Assembly: GCA_963830495.1 (NCBI GenBank) | Contig: CAWHMS010000003.1 | Span: forward strand, 186,001 to 250,000 | Direction: 5' to 3' | Origin: CAWHMS01 sp963830495 | Lineage (GTDB): Bacteria > Actinomycetota > Actinomycetes > Propionibacteriales > Nocardioidaceae | DNA length: 64,000 nucleotides | The notes under the pieces: generated by a model | Told to the model about the DNA's origin: nothing | The model's input: the letters and a program-made list of their open reading frames with translations, nothing else | Database searches by the model: none | Position numbers and translations under genes: made by a program | Part shown: positions 25,454-33,526 of the stretch, in pieces | Layout: each line of letters opens with the position of its first letter | Numbering within the stretch: position 1 is the stretch's first letter

Positions 25454-26675
25454 GGTGGGTTTCGACAACCTCTTGATCGTGCTGGCCATCGCGCTGTTGG
25501 CTCCGCTCACCCTGGGGCTGGCGCCACGTCTCCGGGTCCCTGCCGTGGTGCTGGAGATCGTTACCGGGGTCGCCGTCGGTCCGTCAGGGCTCGGCTGGGT
25601 CGAGGTCGATCTGGTCGTCGAGGTTGTGGCTCTGCTCGGTCTGGCCTTCCTGCTCTTCCTGGCAGGGCTGGAGATCGACGTGCACCGGCTGCGCGGGAGG
25701 ATGCTGTCGTTGTCCCTGCTGGGCTACGCGCTCACGCTCGTCATCGGGTTGGGCGCGGGCTGGATCTCCGACGGGCTCGGCTGGGTGGACAGTCCGCTGC
25801 TGCTGGCGGTGTGCCTCTCCGCGACGTCGCTCGGCCTGGTGGTCGCCGTACTCAAGGATGCGGGCCAGGTCGACGGCACCGTCGGCCAGATCACGATCGC
25901 GGCGTCATCGGTCGCCGACTTCGCCGCCGTGCTGGCGCTGTCGTTGTTGTTCTCGTCCGAGGGCGGCGGCGCGGGCTCGCGGCTGATCCTGGTCGGACTC
26001 TTTGCGGGAGTGATCGTGGCTGCTGCCGCCTCCGTGTCCCTGTCGGCCCGGTCCATGACCCTCGGCTCGGTCTTCACCCGGCTGCAGGACACGACGGCGG
26101 AGATCAGGGTCCGTGCCGCCATGGTGCTGCTCGTGGCGATGGTCGTGCTGGCGGAGAAGTTCGGGCTCGAGGCGATTCTGGGCGCCTTCATGGCCGGTGC
26201 GCTGGTCGGGCTGCTCGACCGTGACACCGCGACGCACCCGAACTTCCGGGTCAAGCTCGAGGCCATCGGCTACGGCTTCTTGATCCCGGTCTTCTTCGTC
26301 ACCAGTGGCGTGCGGCTGGACATCTCGGGTCTCCTCGACGCGCCCGAGGCGCTGGCGCGGGTGCCGTTCTTCCTGGTCGCCCTGCTGGCAGCTCGCGGGC
26401 TTCCCGCACTGCTGTACCGGGCCGAGCTCGGTGTCCGCTCGAGTACGGCGGTGGCGCTGCTGCAGGCGACGTCACTGCCGTTCATCGTGACCGCAACCCA
26501 GATCGGCATCGAGACCGGGCTGATGACCGCGGTGACGGGTGCGGCCCTGGTCTGCGCTGGCCTGGCCTCCGTGCTGATCTTCCCCGCCGTCGCCGTGTCG
26601 CTGCTCGACCGGCCCGACTCCGAACCGACCCCGGTCAACCACTGGTCCCCGGGCCGTCCAGAAAGCCGTGCGTGA
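25446..26675 (+). CDS. CPA2-family cation:proton antiporter
   Basis: A 409-residue membrane protein with about 12 hydrophobic segments and the Kef/GerN-type fold: RVPAVVLEIVTGVAVGPSGLG, FLLFLAGLEIDVHRLRG, SATSLGLVVAVLKDAG, SSVADFAAVLALSLLF and FGLEAILGAFMAGALVGL. No C-terminal RCK/TrkA_N domain is present, unlike KefB/KefC. It probably exchanges K+ or Na+ for H+. Start ATG 25446 lies inside the anti-sigma gene (8-base overlap), so expression is tied to the sigma/anti-sigma pair. Its 3' end overlaps the convergent SGNH gene by 41 bases. Confidence 0.9.
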   Translation: MPEVGFDNLLIVLAIALLAPLTLGLAPRLRVPAVVLEIVTGVAVGPSGLGWVEVDLVVEVVALLGLAFLLFLAGLEIDVHRLRGRMLSLSLLGYALTLVIGLGAGWISDGLGWVDSPLLLAVCLSATSLGLVVAVLKDAGQVDGTVGQITIAASSVADFAAVLALSLLFSSEGGGAGSRLILVGLFAGVIVAAAASVSLSARSMTLGSVFTRLQDTTAEIRVRAAMVLLVAMVVLAEKFGLEAILGAFMAGALVGLLDRDTATHPNFRVKLEAIGYGFLIPVFFVTSGVRLDISGLLDAPEALARVPFFLVALLAARGLPALLYRAELGVRSSTAVALLQATSLPFIVTATQIGIETGLMTAVTGAALVCAGLASVLIFPAVAVSLLDRPDSEPTPVNHWSPGRPESRA

Positions 26676-27430
26676 CCATGGTGGCCTCGAACACCCGGGC
26701 CAGCTCGACGTACCCCGCGTCGTTCGGATGGAAGAGATCGGACGCGAGCCGGCCCCGCCAGCTGCGTGGACCGAACCGGCGCATGTCGGCGACCACGACG
26801 TCGCCTCGGGCTGCTCGGTCGCGGAGCAGTACGTCGACCTGACGCGCCTCCCGACGGGGATTGGGCAGGTTGGCGACGACCGCCTCGCGCGGCAGCCGGT
26901 CGATCAGGGCCGCGCGGCGCGACGCGAGGCCGGCCCGGTGGCGCCGCAGCACCAGGTCGTTGGAGCCGACAAGCACCGTCACCAGGGCGGGTGACCGGCC
27001 GGCGCGGGCCAACTCGTCGAGCGCCGGGCACTGGCGGTCGAGCACGTCCTGAACACGTGCCCCCGTGACCGCCAGGTTGACCACCCCGTGCCGCCAGCCG
27101 GCGTCCGCCAACGTGCGATTGAGCTGACCGACCCAGCCGCGATCGTAAGCACTGGCCCCGCTCCCCAGCGTCATGGAGTCCGCGATTGCGACCCATAGCG
27201 CGTGCCCGGCGTCGAGCGCTGCACGGTTGGCCCCCCCATGCGTCGGCGTACGGCGCCACCTGCGCCTGCACGTCGCGGATCCCGGGCACAAGCCGGCCGG
27301 CGACCGTCAGGAACAGACCGGGTGGTCGGTCGCTCAGGTTCGAGTTCTCGAAGGCCGTCGCCCTCCCATCCTGCCAACCGGTCGCTGCAGGGCTTGTCCC
27401 GAGATGGCCGATCAGGCTGTGGGGGTCCAC
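26635..27430 (-). pseudogene. SGNH/GDSL hydrolase, frame break in a C7 run
   Basis: A single SGNH hydrolase of about 265 residues split over two frames. The 5' part reads LSDRPPGLFLTVAGRLVPG through QVAPYADAW, and the 3' part ANRAALDAGHALWVAIADSMTLG (block I Ser), VVNLAVTGARVQDVL, VTVLVGSNDLV (block III Asn) and FHPNDAGYVELA (block V Asp-x-x-His equivalent). The switch falls on seven C's at 27231-27237; removing one base restores the frame. Such enzymes are secreted or cytoplasmic esterases, and this one lacks a signal peptide. The start is uncertain (GTG 27430 is used). It follows the flavoprotein gene with a small overlap. A homopolymer consensus error is the most likely cause. Confidence 0.8.
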
Positions 27431-28557
27431 GCCCGGCCGAACCAACGGCGGACCCGGTCGGCGCCGAAGCCCACCTTGTCAGCCACCAGTCCCGCCGAGG
27501 GACCTTGGAGCAGGCCGGCGGGACGCTGTCCACTGACGAAGGTGACGTCGACCTTGGCGACCATGTCGCGCCCGAACTCCAGATAACAGATGCCGCGACC
27601 GTCGTACGTCGAGTCACTGGTGACCCCGCGCACCCGGGCGGAGATCTGCGCCGCGACCACGCTGGCCTGACCTTCGGCGAACACCCCGGCCTTGGGCGTG
27701 CCGACGCTGGTCACGTCGCCGACGGCGTACACGTCGGCGAACTTCGTCTGCAAGGTGAGCGGGTCCACCGGGATCCACCCGTCCTCGGTCAGGCCGGACT
27801 CGACGACGACAGCTGGCGCTACGTGCTTGGGGATGCCGAGGAAGAGGTCATAGGGGAGCTCGTCGCCGTTGCCCAGCTGGGCGACCTTGCGGTCCGGGTC
27901 CAGGCGACGTACAAGCGCACCGGGGAACCAGTCGATCTCGCGCTCGGCGAACGCGGCGAGGATGGCTTCCGAGGCCTGCGGCGACGGAGGGATGGGCATT
28001 GGCAGCGGCATCATCAGCGAGATGCGGGAGGAGTCGAGCAGCCCCTTGCTCCCCAGGAAGTCGTGCGTCAGGAGGGCGGTCTCGCTCGGCGCTGGAGGGC
28101 ACTTGAACGGGCTTGAGGTCACGCCGACAATGACCCGTCCGCCGGTGAAGTCCGCCAGCACCTCGCCTGCAGCGTAGGCTCCTTCGACGGTGTAGAACTC
28201 GTGCCCGCCTTCGACCAGGCCGGGCGTCGCAGCAGGATCGAGGTCTGCACCCAGCGCCACCACCACCACGTCGGCGTCGATCGTCTCGGCGTCGGTCGTC
28301 ACCCTCTTCGCCACCGGGTCGATGGCGCGAATCGTCGCCTGGACGAAGCGAACGCCCGGTTTGGTCACGTCGGCGTACCGGTGGAAGACGTGCTCGAGCG
28401 TCGCCCGGCCGAACATGACATCGAGCTTCGAGAAGCCGAAAACGAATCCCTCGGCCTGGTCGACCAGCACGATGTCCGCGCTGTTGCCGACTTGATCCGA
28501 CAACGCCGCCGCGAGCTCCAACCCGCCGAAACCGGCCCCGAGGATGACCACCCGCAT
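27412..28557 (-). CDS. FAD-dependent oxidoreductase, sulfide:quinone reductase-like
   Basis: A 381-residue flavoprotein. The N-terminal dinucleotide fold is MRVVILGAGFGGLELAAAL; the second is around GGRVIVGVTSSPFKCPPAP; the FAD-binding ATG-type end motif is FADVYAVGDVTS. The SSPFKCPPAP segment holds a Cys at the position of a catalytic cysteine in sulfide:quinone oxidoreductase and flavocytochrome c families. Other redox cysteines of true SQR are not evident (one Cys near residue 335, GICYLEF), so sulfide oxidation is not established; it may be a type II NADH dehydrogenase-like enzyme. Start ATG 28557. The SGNH gene follows directly. Confidence 0.85.
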   Translation of the reverse strand: MRVVILGAGFGGLELAAALSDQVGNSADIVLVDQAEGFVFGFSKLDVMFGRATLEHVFHRYADVTKPGVRFVQATIRAIDPVAKRVTTDAETIDADVVVVALGADLDPAATPGLVEGGHEFYTVEGAYAAGEVLADFTGGRVIVGVTSSPFKCPPAPSETALLTHDFLGSKGLLDSSRISLMMPLPMPIPPSPQASEAILAAFAEREIDWFPGALVRRLDPDRKVAQLGNGDELPYDLFLGIPKHVAPAVVVESGLTEDGWIPVDPLTLQTKFADVYAVGDVTSVGTPKAGVFAEGQASVVAAQISARVRGVTSDSTYDGRGICYLEFGRDMVAKVDVTFVSGQRPAGLLQGPSAGLVADKVGFGADRVRRWFGRAWTPTA

Positions 28558-28639
28558 GCCGCGCACCCTATCGTCGCTGAGTTGGACCGCGGGCGTTGTT
28601 CGCGAGTTGACCGACTTGGGCGCGGATAGCATGACCTTC

Positions 28640-29020
28640 ATGATCACTGCGGTGCATACGCTGGTGTACGCCGAGGACCCAGACGTGGCCCGTGACTTCT
28701 TCCGCGACATCCTGCAGTTCCCCGCGGTCGACACCGGTGGCGGTTGGCTGATCTTCAAGACCGGGCCGAGCGAGCTGGGCGTGCACCCGAGCTCATGGGA
28801 GCACGAGGGAACGCGCGGCTCGACCGACCAACACTTCGACGTCTCGCTCATGTGTGACGACCTCGACCAGACCGTCGCGGAGCTGGCTGCGAGGGGCGTG
28901 GAGTTCGCCGGCCCGGTCCAGGACGAGGGATGGGGCACCACGATCCGGCTGAAGATCCCCGGGGCGGGCGAGGTGACGCTCTACCAGCCGAGCTACGACC
29001 CTCCCGCGACCACTCTCTGA
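28640..29020 (+). CDS. glyoxalase/bleomycin-resistance-fold (VOC) protein
   Basis: A 126-residue VOC-superfamily protein with two beta-alpha-beta-beta-beta modules: AVHTLVYAEDPDVARDFFRD to LGVHPSSWE, and HFDVSLMCDDLDQTVAELA to GEVTLYQPSY. Metal-ligand candidates are His in VHTL, His in LGVHP, His in DQHFDV and Glu in GEVTLYQ. The family covers dioxygenases, epimerases, isomerases and resistance proteins, so no reaction is proposed. An in-frame ATG at 28631 would add three residues. It is divergent from the flavoprotein gene. Confidence 0.85.
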   Translation: MITAVHTLVYAEDPDVARDFFRDILQFPAVDTGGGWLIFKTGPSELGVHPSSWEHEGTRGSTDQHFDVSLMCDDLDQTVAELAARGVEFAGPVQDEGWGTTIRLKIPGAGEVTLYQPSYDPPATTL

Positions 29021-29117
29021 CGAGTCCGGCCGGCTGACGCAGCAGCCCTCGAGCGGCACCTTGGGGAACCGGTCGGCGGCTCCTGGCGTCTCATCCCCGT
29101 CGTCGAGAGGGGACGTC

Positions 29118-29591
29118 GTGCGAAGGATCCGGGCCGCTTCGGCTCTGTTTGGCCTGATGAGTGCCCTCGCGGCCTGTGCAGGTGATGCGGTCTCTGACGC
29201 CGGCGCTGGTGAGGCGGTGACGACGCAGTACGACGATGTCGCAGGCGTGAAGGTGGTCGAGCCCCGCAACGCCACGCTGCATCTCTGGGTGAGCAACCAG
29301 TCGTTCACCGACGACCCCGTCGTCGTGACGGTCAGCATCGACGGAGTCCAGCTCATCGACCAACCATTCGACGTCGAGGGTCAGCACAACTGGGTGCTGT
29401 TCCCGATCGAGGTGGCTCCGGGTCGCCATCTCGTCACCGTCGAGTCGGGCACGGGCGCTCAGCTCGAGCGACAGTTCACCTTGCCCGATGACGGTCGGCG
29501 GTACGCCGTGATCGACTACTGGAACTACCCCCGGGATGGGGGCAAGCACTTTACCTGGCGGATCCAGCTCACCCCGGTCGCCTTCATGTGA
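29118..29591 (+). CDS. putative lipoprotein of unknown function
   Basis: A 157-residue protein from GTG 29118. The N-terminus RRIRAASALFGLMSALAAC is a lipoprotein signal with lipobox LAAC (Cys about residue 22). The mature part is mostly beta-strand-like (TLHLWVSNQSF, VVVTVSIDGVQLIDQPFDV, HLVTVESGTGAQLERQF) and ends in Tyr/Trp-rich strands (VIDYWNYPRDGG, HFTWRIQLTP), suggesting a small beta-sandwich exposed on the outer membrane face. I do not recognise the family. A GAGAGGGG ribosome site precedes the start. It stands alone, 244 bases from the tRNA gene. Confidence 0.72.
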   Translation: MRRIRAASALFGLMSALAACAGDAVSDAGAGEAVTTQYDDVAGVKVVEPRNATLHLWVSNQSFTDDPVVVTVSIDGVQLIDQPFDVEGQHNWVLFPIEVAPGRHLVTVESGTGAQLERQFTLPDDGRRYAVIDYWNYPRDGGKHFTWRIQLTPVAFM

Positions 29592-29835
29592 GGGTTCGGG
29601 GGCCTGGGAGCGTGCCCCACCGGCCGGGCCGGGCGCGCGGCCCGAGGCTGCCGCTGCGCGACCGGCCGAGTGGCAGCAGATGGTCGACATCACGCCGCTG
29701 AATCGGCCGTATCCTGCCGCTCGGCTTTCGCTGTTGCTCCGGTGCCCTCGAACGGGCTGATCGCCAAGCCGCCATCGATCGGGCGGGAAGTTCTGGCGCG
29801 TCCCCGGTCAACGCTCTACCGCGACATGAGATGAG

Positions 29836-29908
29836 TGGAGCTAAGGGGATTCGAACCCCTGACCTCCTCCATGCCATGGAGGCGCGCTACCAACTGCGCC
29901 ATAGCCCC
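29836..29908 (-). tRNA. tRNA-Ala (anticodon GGC)
   Basis: A 73-base cloverleaf on the minus strand. The acceptor arm GGGGCTA pairs with TAGCTCC (one G-U pair), followed by discriminator A. The anticodon arm is CCTCC-ATGGCAT-GGAGG with anticodon GGC, and the T arm carries GGTTCGAATCC. CCA is not encoded. The gene lies directly upstream of the 29.8 kb gap and downstream of the histidine phosphatase gene. Confidence 0.96.
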
Positions 29909-30061
29909 AGGTAGACCGCCGCCGGTTGCCCCGGCAGCCCGAGAAGTGTAGCCAACGCGGATCGGCATGACGAAATCGACTTCGCGGTCCGCGCTCGGGA
30001 CACGGTTGCAGCGACACGGCATGCAGGGCGACAGTGGCGTCCCGAACAAGGCGGGCTGGAC

Positions 30062-30736
30062 TCAGGCGTGCGGCTCGTCGACCAGCGGCAGCGGCTCCGG
30101 CAGGTGCTCGGCGTTGTAGTCCACGATCTGCCACCCCCGTCCACGACGTTGCTCCAGCACCGTCCACGCGCAGTTGGCGAGGCCCCCGAACATCTCGCGA
30201 AGCCGCAGCGGCGCGTCGAACCACGCCAGCAGGCCCGAGCGCAGCGCCGCCCCGTGGCCGACGAGCACACCCGTCTCGCCGGGCGAGACCGCCACCGCCG
30301 CGTCGTCAAGCACAGACACCATGCGCTCGCACACCTCGGAGGTCACCTCGGCGCCGGGAATGCGCACATCCTCACCGGCCATGTACGCCGCATGGAGCTC
30401 CGGGGATGCCTCGCGAAACTCGTCGAAGGTCATCCCCTGACGGGCTCCGACGTCGTACTCGCGCAACCGTTTGTCCAGGACCAGCTCGCCCCCGGTCAGG
30501 GCGACCAGCCGATCGGCCGTCTGGCGTGCTCGCAGCAGATCGCTGGACCAGACGAACTGTGGTCGATAGGCGGCGAGCTTGGCTGCCGCGCGCTCGGCCT
30601 GCGCAACGCCGACCGGATCAAGCGGTACCTCGGCGTGACCTTGGGCTCTGCCGACCCGGTTCCACTCGGTCCGGCCGTGCCGCCACAGCACCAGCCGGGT
30701 GCGCTCGGTGTCGTGGGCGCCGATGCCGACGATCAT
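30062..30736 (-). CDS. histidine phosphatase-family protein
   Basis: A 224-residue phosphoglycerate mutase-like phosphatase with the RHG signature LVLWRHGRTEWNRVGRAQGH, second catalytic Arg in WSSDLLRARQTA, the Glu in LREYDVGARQGM and the second His in VLVGHGAALRSG. In actinobacterial genomes this gene typically follows nadD and rsfS, as here; glucosyl-3-phosphoglycerate phosphatase activity is known for a mycobacterial relative, but the substrate here is not determined. Start ATG 30736 overlaps the rsfS stop by four bases. Confidence 0.9.
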   Translation of the reverse strand: MIVGIGAHDTERTRLVLWRHGRTEWNRVGRAQGHAEVPLDPVGVAQAERAAAKLAAYRPQFVWSSDLLRARQTADRLVALTGGELVLDKRLREYDVGARQGMTFDEFREASPELHAAYMAGEDVRIPGAEVTSEVCERMVSVLDDAAVAVSPGETGVLVGHGAALRSGLLAWFDAPLRLREMFGGLANCAWTVLEQRRGRGWQIVDYNAEHLPEPLPLVDEPHA

Positions 30737-31143
30737 GCCTCGGTGCCGTGCTGCCCGGACTCCCGTCCAGGGGGGCCTGCGGTGACGGACTCGGGCAGCG
30801 GGATCACGGGGCAGTCTCGCCAGAGCCGCTCCAGCGAGTAGTAGACCCGCTCCTCGTCGTGCTGGACGTGGATGACGATGTCGCCATAGTCGAGCAGCAC
30901 CCATCGCCCGTCCCGCTCCCCCTCGCGCCGGACCGGTTTTGCGTCGCGCTCGCGCAGCTTCTCCTCGATCTCGTCGACGATGGCGCGCACCTGTCGGTCG
31001 TTGGAGGCCGAGCAGAGCACGAATGCGTCGGTGATGGCTAGCTGGTCGGAGACGTCGATGGCCACGATGTCCTTCGCCAGCTTGTCGGCTGCCGCCTGGG
31101 CGGCCGTGGTGACGAGCTCGACGGCTCGTTCGGTTGCGGTCAC
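30733..31143 (-). CDS. rsfS: ribosome silencing factor RsfS
   Basis: A 136-residue protein of the RsfS/Iojap family: KLAKDIVAIDVSDQLAITDAFVLCSASNDRQVRAIVDEIEEKL and the C-terminal HVQHDEERVYYSLERLW. It binds L14 of the 50S subunit and blocks subunit joining when nutrients are scarce. The C-terminal extension after the Leu-Glu-Arg-Leu-Trp motif is about 25 residues longer than the family core. GTG start at 31143 overlaps the nadD stop (GTGA), and its own stop overlaps the phosphatase start, giving a coupled three-gene unit. Confidence 0.95.
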   Translation of the reverse strand: MTATERAVELVTTAAQAAADKLAKDIVAIDVSDQLAITDAFVLCSASNDRQVRAIVDEIEEKLRERDAKPVRREGERDGRWVLLDYGDIVIHVQHDEERVYYSLERLWRDCPVIPLPESVTAGPPGRESGQHGTEA

Positions 31144-31784
31144 TGAGTCTCGCCTTCTCCTGGTTCGTGGTCATGGGGGGATGCATGCTGGTACAGACTC
31201 CGCTTGGCGATGTATTGCACGACGCCGTCGGGCACGAGATACCAGACCGGCTCGCCCTTCGCGGCGCGCTCCCGACACTCTGTCGAGGAGATCGCCAACG
31301 CCGGGATCTCGAGGATCGTGACCCGATCCGCCGGCAGCCCGCTCAGCGTGGCGGCGTCGATGGTGGTCCCGGGTCGCGTGCAGCCGACGAAGTGAGCCAA
31401 CGCGAAGACCTGCTCGGCGTCGTGCCAGGTCAGGATCTGTGCCAGCGCGTCGGCGCCGGTGATGAAGTAGAGCTCGGCGCCGGGCTTGGCCGCATGCAGG
31501 TCTCGGAGCGTGTCGATCGTGTACGTCGGCCCGGCACGATCGATGTCGACTCGGGAAACGGCGAAGTGGGGGTTCGAGGCGGTGGCGATGACCGTCATGA
31601 GGTAGCGGTCCTCCGCCGCGGAGACCGCGCGGACCGCCTTCTGCCAGGGCTGACCGGTCGGGACGAACACGACCTCGTCGAGGTCGAACCAGGCCTGCAC
31701 CTCCGACGCAGCCACCAGGTGACCGTGGTGGATCGGATCGAACGTGCCGCCCATGATCCCGATCCGCCGGGTCTGCCGGCTCAT
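31140..31784 (-). CDS. nadD: nicotinate-nucleotide adenylyltransferase
   Basis: A 214-residue NadD with the nucleotidyltransferase signatures IGIMGGTFDPIHHGHLVAA near the N-terminus (HxGH) and LAISSTECRERAAKG (ISSTxxR) near residue 180, plus FVPTGQPWQK and YFITGADALAQI in between. It makes nicotinic acid adenine dinucleotide in NAD synthesis. Start ATG 31784 lies 13 bases after a small membrane-protein gene. The downstream rsfS and phosphatase genes overlap in series. Confidence 0.95.
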   Translation of the reverse strand: MSRQTRRIGIMGGTFDPIHHGHLVAASEVQAWFDLDEVVFVPTGQPWQKAVRAVSAAEDRYLMTVIATASNPHFAVSRVDIDRAGPTYTIDTLRDLHAAKPGAELYFITGADALAQILTWHDAEQVFALAHFVGCTRPGTTIDAATLSGLPADRVTILEIPALAISSTECRERAAKGEPVWYLVPDGVVQYIAKRSLYQHASPHDHEPGEGETQ

Positions 31785-31797
31785 CCTGGTTGGCTCA

Positions 31798-31944
31798 TCA
31801 AGGGTGCGGACGACCCTTGCCGAAGATGAGGACCCCCACCATCAGGAGAAGCAACAGCACGAACGTGGCGACGCCGAAGACCACCGGGTCCGCGGGCAGC
31901 TCGCGCAGGTGCTCCTCCTGCGCCCAGGAGAGGGTCGAAGCCAT
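31798..31944 (-). CDS. 48-residue single-pass membrane protein
   Basis: A short frame from ATG 31944 to TGA 31798. It begins MASTLSWAQEEHLRELPADP and continues with one hydrophobic segment, FGVATFVLLLLLMVGVLIF, and a basic GKGRPHP tail. Predicted orientation is N-out or N-in with one helix. The gene sits 13 bases upstream of nadD on the same strand, so it probably heads the nadD-rsfS-phosphatase operon. I do not know a function. The coherent amino-acid composition and operon position are the evidence for a real gene. Confidence 0.65.
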   Translation of the reverse strand: MASTLSWAQEEHLRELPADPVVFGVATFVLLLLLMVGVLIFGKGRPHP

Positions 31945-32089
31945 GGGACCAGGCTAGCGTGTGCCCCTCCGTCCGCGCGTCCGAAACCCAGCGAACCCGG
32001 CCGGCGGCCTGCGCGGCGGCCAGGTCCGGCGGCCGGGTCCGGCGGCCCAGCGTGGCTGGACCAGCAGCGATGGCCGGTACGTTCGCAGT

Positions 32090-33517
32090 GTGGGCGGACG
32101 GGTGTGCGCGGGGGTGGTCGTCTCAGTCGTGCTCACGGTGACGGCCTGCACAGGCGGCGGCGAGCCGGAGGACAGCACCGCCGCTCCGGACGCGGCCAAC
32201 ACCTCAACTCAGCCCTCGCCCTCCCCGTCAACCCCGGAGGCCACCACCGCCGACGCCCAGCCGAAGTACGTCGAGCCGCTAGTCCTAGCCTTCGCGATGC
32301 AACGGCTGCCGCTCCACCTCACCGAGCGACAGGCTCGAGAGATCATGGAGGGTGGCGTCTCAAGGTGGGGCGAGCTGGACCGGGCCGGTGGCGCCATCGT
32401 GGTACGACGCGGACCGGCCGCGGTCGACGCGGCGGCGTCCCGGCCGGACGTGCTGGCCGTCGTACCCGCCTCCCGCATGACCCCCACCGTGCAGGCGGCG
32501 AAGGTCGGCGGGGTCGACCCGCTGGCCCAGCCGCGGCGCTATCCGATCAGCGTGGCGTCCGCGCAGGGGCTGCCATCCGTCACGACGGTCACCGTCGCGG
32601 GCGACATCATGCTCGGGCGGCGGGTGGCCACCGAGGCGCCAGGCGGCTCCGCGACCACCCTCCGGCCACTGTCGAGGCGGCTCGCAGCCGCGGATCTCAC
32701 TATCGGCAACCTCGAGAGCACGCTCTCGGACGACGGCTTCCCCTCCCAGGGGGACGACTCCTTCGCAGCCGATCCGAGCGTGCTGTCGGCCCTCGACGAC
32801 GCCGGCTTCGACCTGCTGTCGCTGGCCAACAACCACACCGGTGACTACGGCGAGCAGGCGCTCCGGCAGACGCTACATGCCATCGACGCCTCACCGATCC
32901 GGAGTGTCGGCGCCGGGCGCAACGCCAACGAGGCATGGCGGCCGGTGGTCCTGACCGCAGACGGGGTCAGCGTCGGCTTCGTCGCGTTCAACGCGATCGG
33001 TGAGACCCCGCGAGCCACTCGCAGCCGGCCGGGCGCGGCGGAGATTCGGATGCAGCCGCGCACCGGGCCGCTCGACCGGTCGGACCTGACGCGGACGTCC
33101 GGCATCGTGCAGGCACTGAGCGCGCGCACCGACATCACGATCGTGCTGCCGCACTGGGGAGACCAGTACACCAACCAACCTGTGGCCGACCAGCGGATCG
33201 TAGGAGCGGCGCTGGTCGAGGCGGGGGCCGACCTGGTCGTGGGCGGCCATCCGCACTGGGTGCAGGGAGTCCAGCTGCACCGTGGCCGGGTGATCGCACA
33301 CTCGCTGGGCAACTTCGTGTTCGACATGGACTTCTCGAGGCAGACGCAGGAGGGCGCGCTGCTGGAGCTCGTCTTCTGGGGTGACCGACTCCGCGGCATG
33401 CGGCTGGCCCCCTACGTCATCGGCGGCGACTTCGCACCGCGGCTGGTGCACGGCGCTCGGGCGCGCTCGATCCTCGACCTCGTATGGGAAGCGAGCGATC
33501 CGCCACTGCGGGACTAA
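32090..33517 (+). CDS. CapA-family lipoprotein (poly-gamma-glutamate synthesis-like metallophosphatase)
   Basis: About 475 residues from GTG 32090. A lipoprotein signal (GVVVSVVLTVTAC, lipobox TAC) is followed by a Ser/Thr/Pro linker and about 110 residues with no clear family. The CapA/PgsA metallophosphatase domain then spans about residues 165-475: VTVAGDIMLGRRV, LTIGNLESTLSDDG, SLANNHTGDYGEQ, VGFVAFNAIGE, IVLPHWGDQYTN and VVGGHPHWVQGVQ with metal-ligand His/Asp/Asn. PgsA proteins act in polyglutamate capsule synthesis, but capB/capC-like genes are not present here, so the role is unknown. It is convergent with the M28 peptidase gene. Confidence 0.88.
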   Translation: MGGRVCAGVVVSVVLTVTACTGGGEPEDSTAAPDAANTSTQPSPSPSTPEATTADAQPKYVEPLVLAFAMQRLPLHLTERQAREIMEGGVSRWGELDRAGGAIVVRRGPAAVDAAASRPDVLAVVPASRMTPTVQAAKVGGVDPLAQPRRYPISVASAQGLPSVTTVTVAGDIMLGRRVATEAPGGSATTLRPLSRRLAAADLTIGNLESTLSDDGFPSQGDDSFAADPSVLSALDDAGFDLLSLANNHTGDYGEQALRQTLHAIDASPIRSVGAGRNANEAWRPVVLTADGVSVGFVAFNAIGETPRATRSRPGAAEIRMQPRTGPLDRSDLTRTSGIVQALSARTDITIVLPHWGDQYTNQPVADQRIVGAALVEAGADLVVGGHPHWVQGVQLHRGRVIAHSLGNFVFDMDFSRQTQEGALLELVFWGDRLRGMRLAPYVIGGDFAPRLVHGARARSILDLVWEASDPPLRD

Positions 33518-33526
33518 CGGCGCGTC

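Noticed and set aside
32005..32050. GGCCGGCGG-type repeats before the CapA gene
   Set aside because: Short GC-rich low-complexity sequence between divergent genes; no consistent period or stem.
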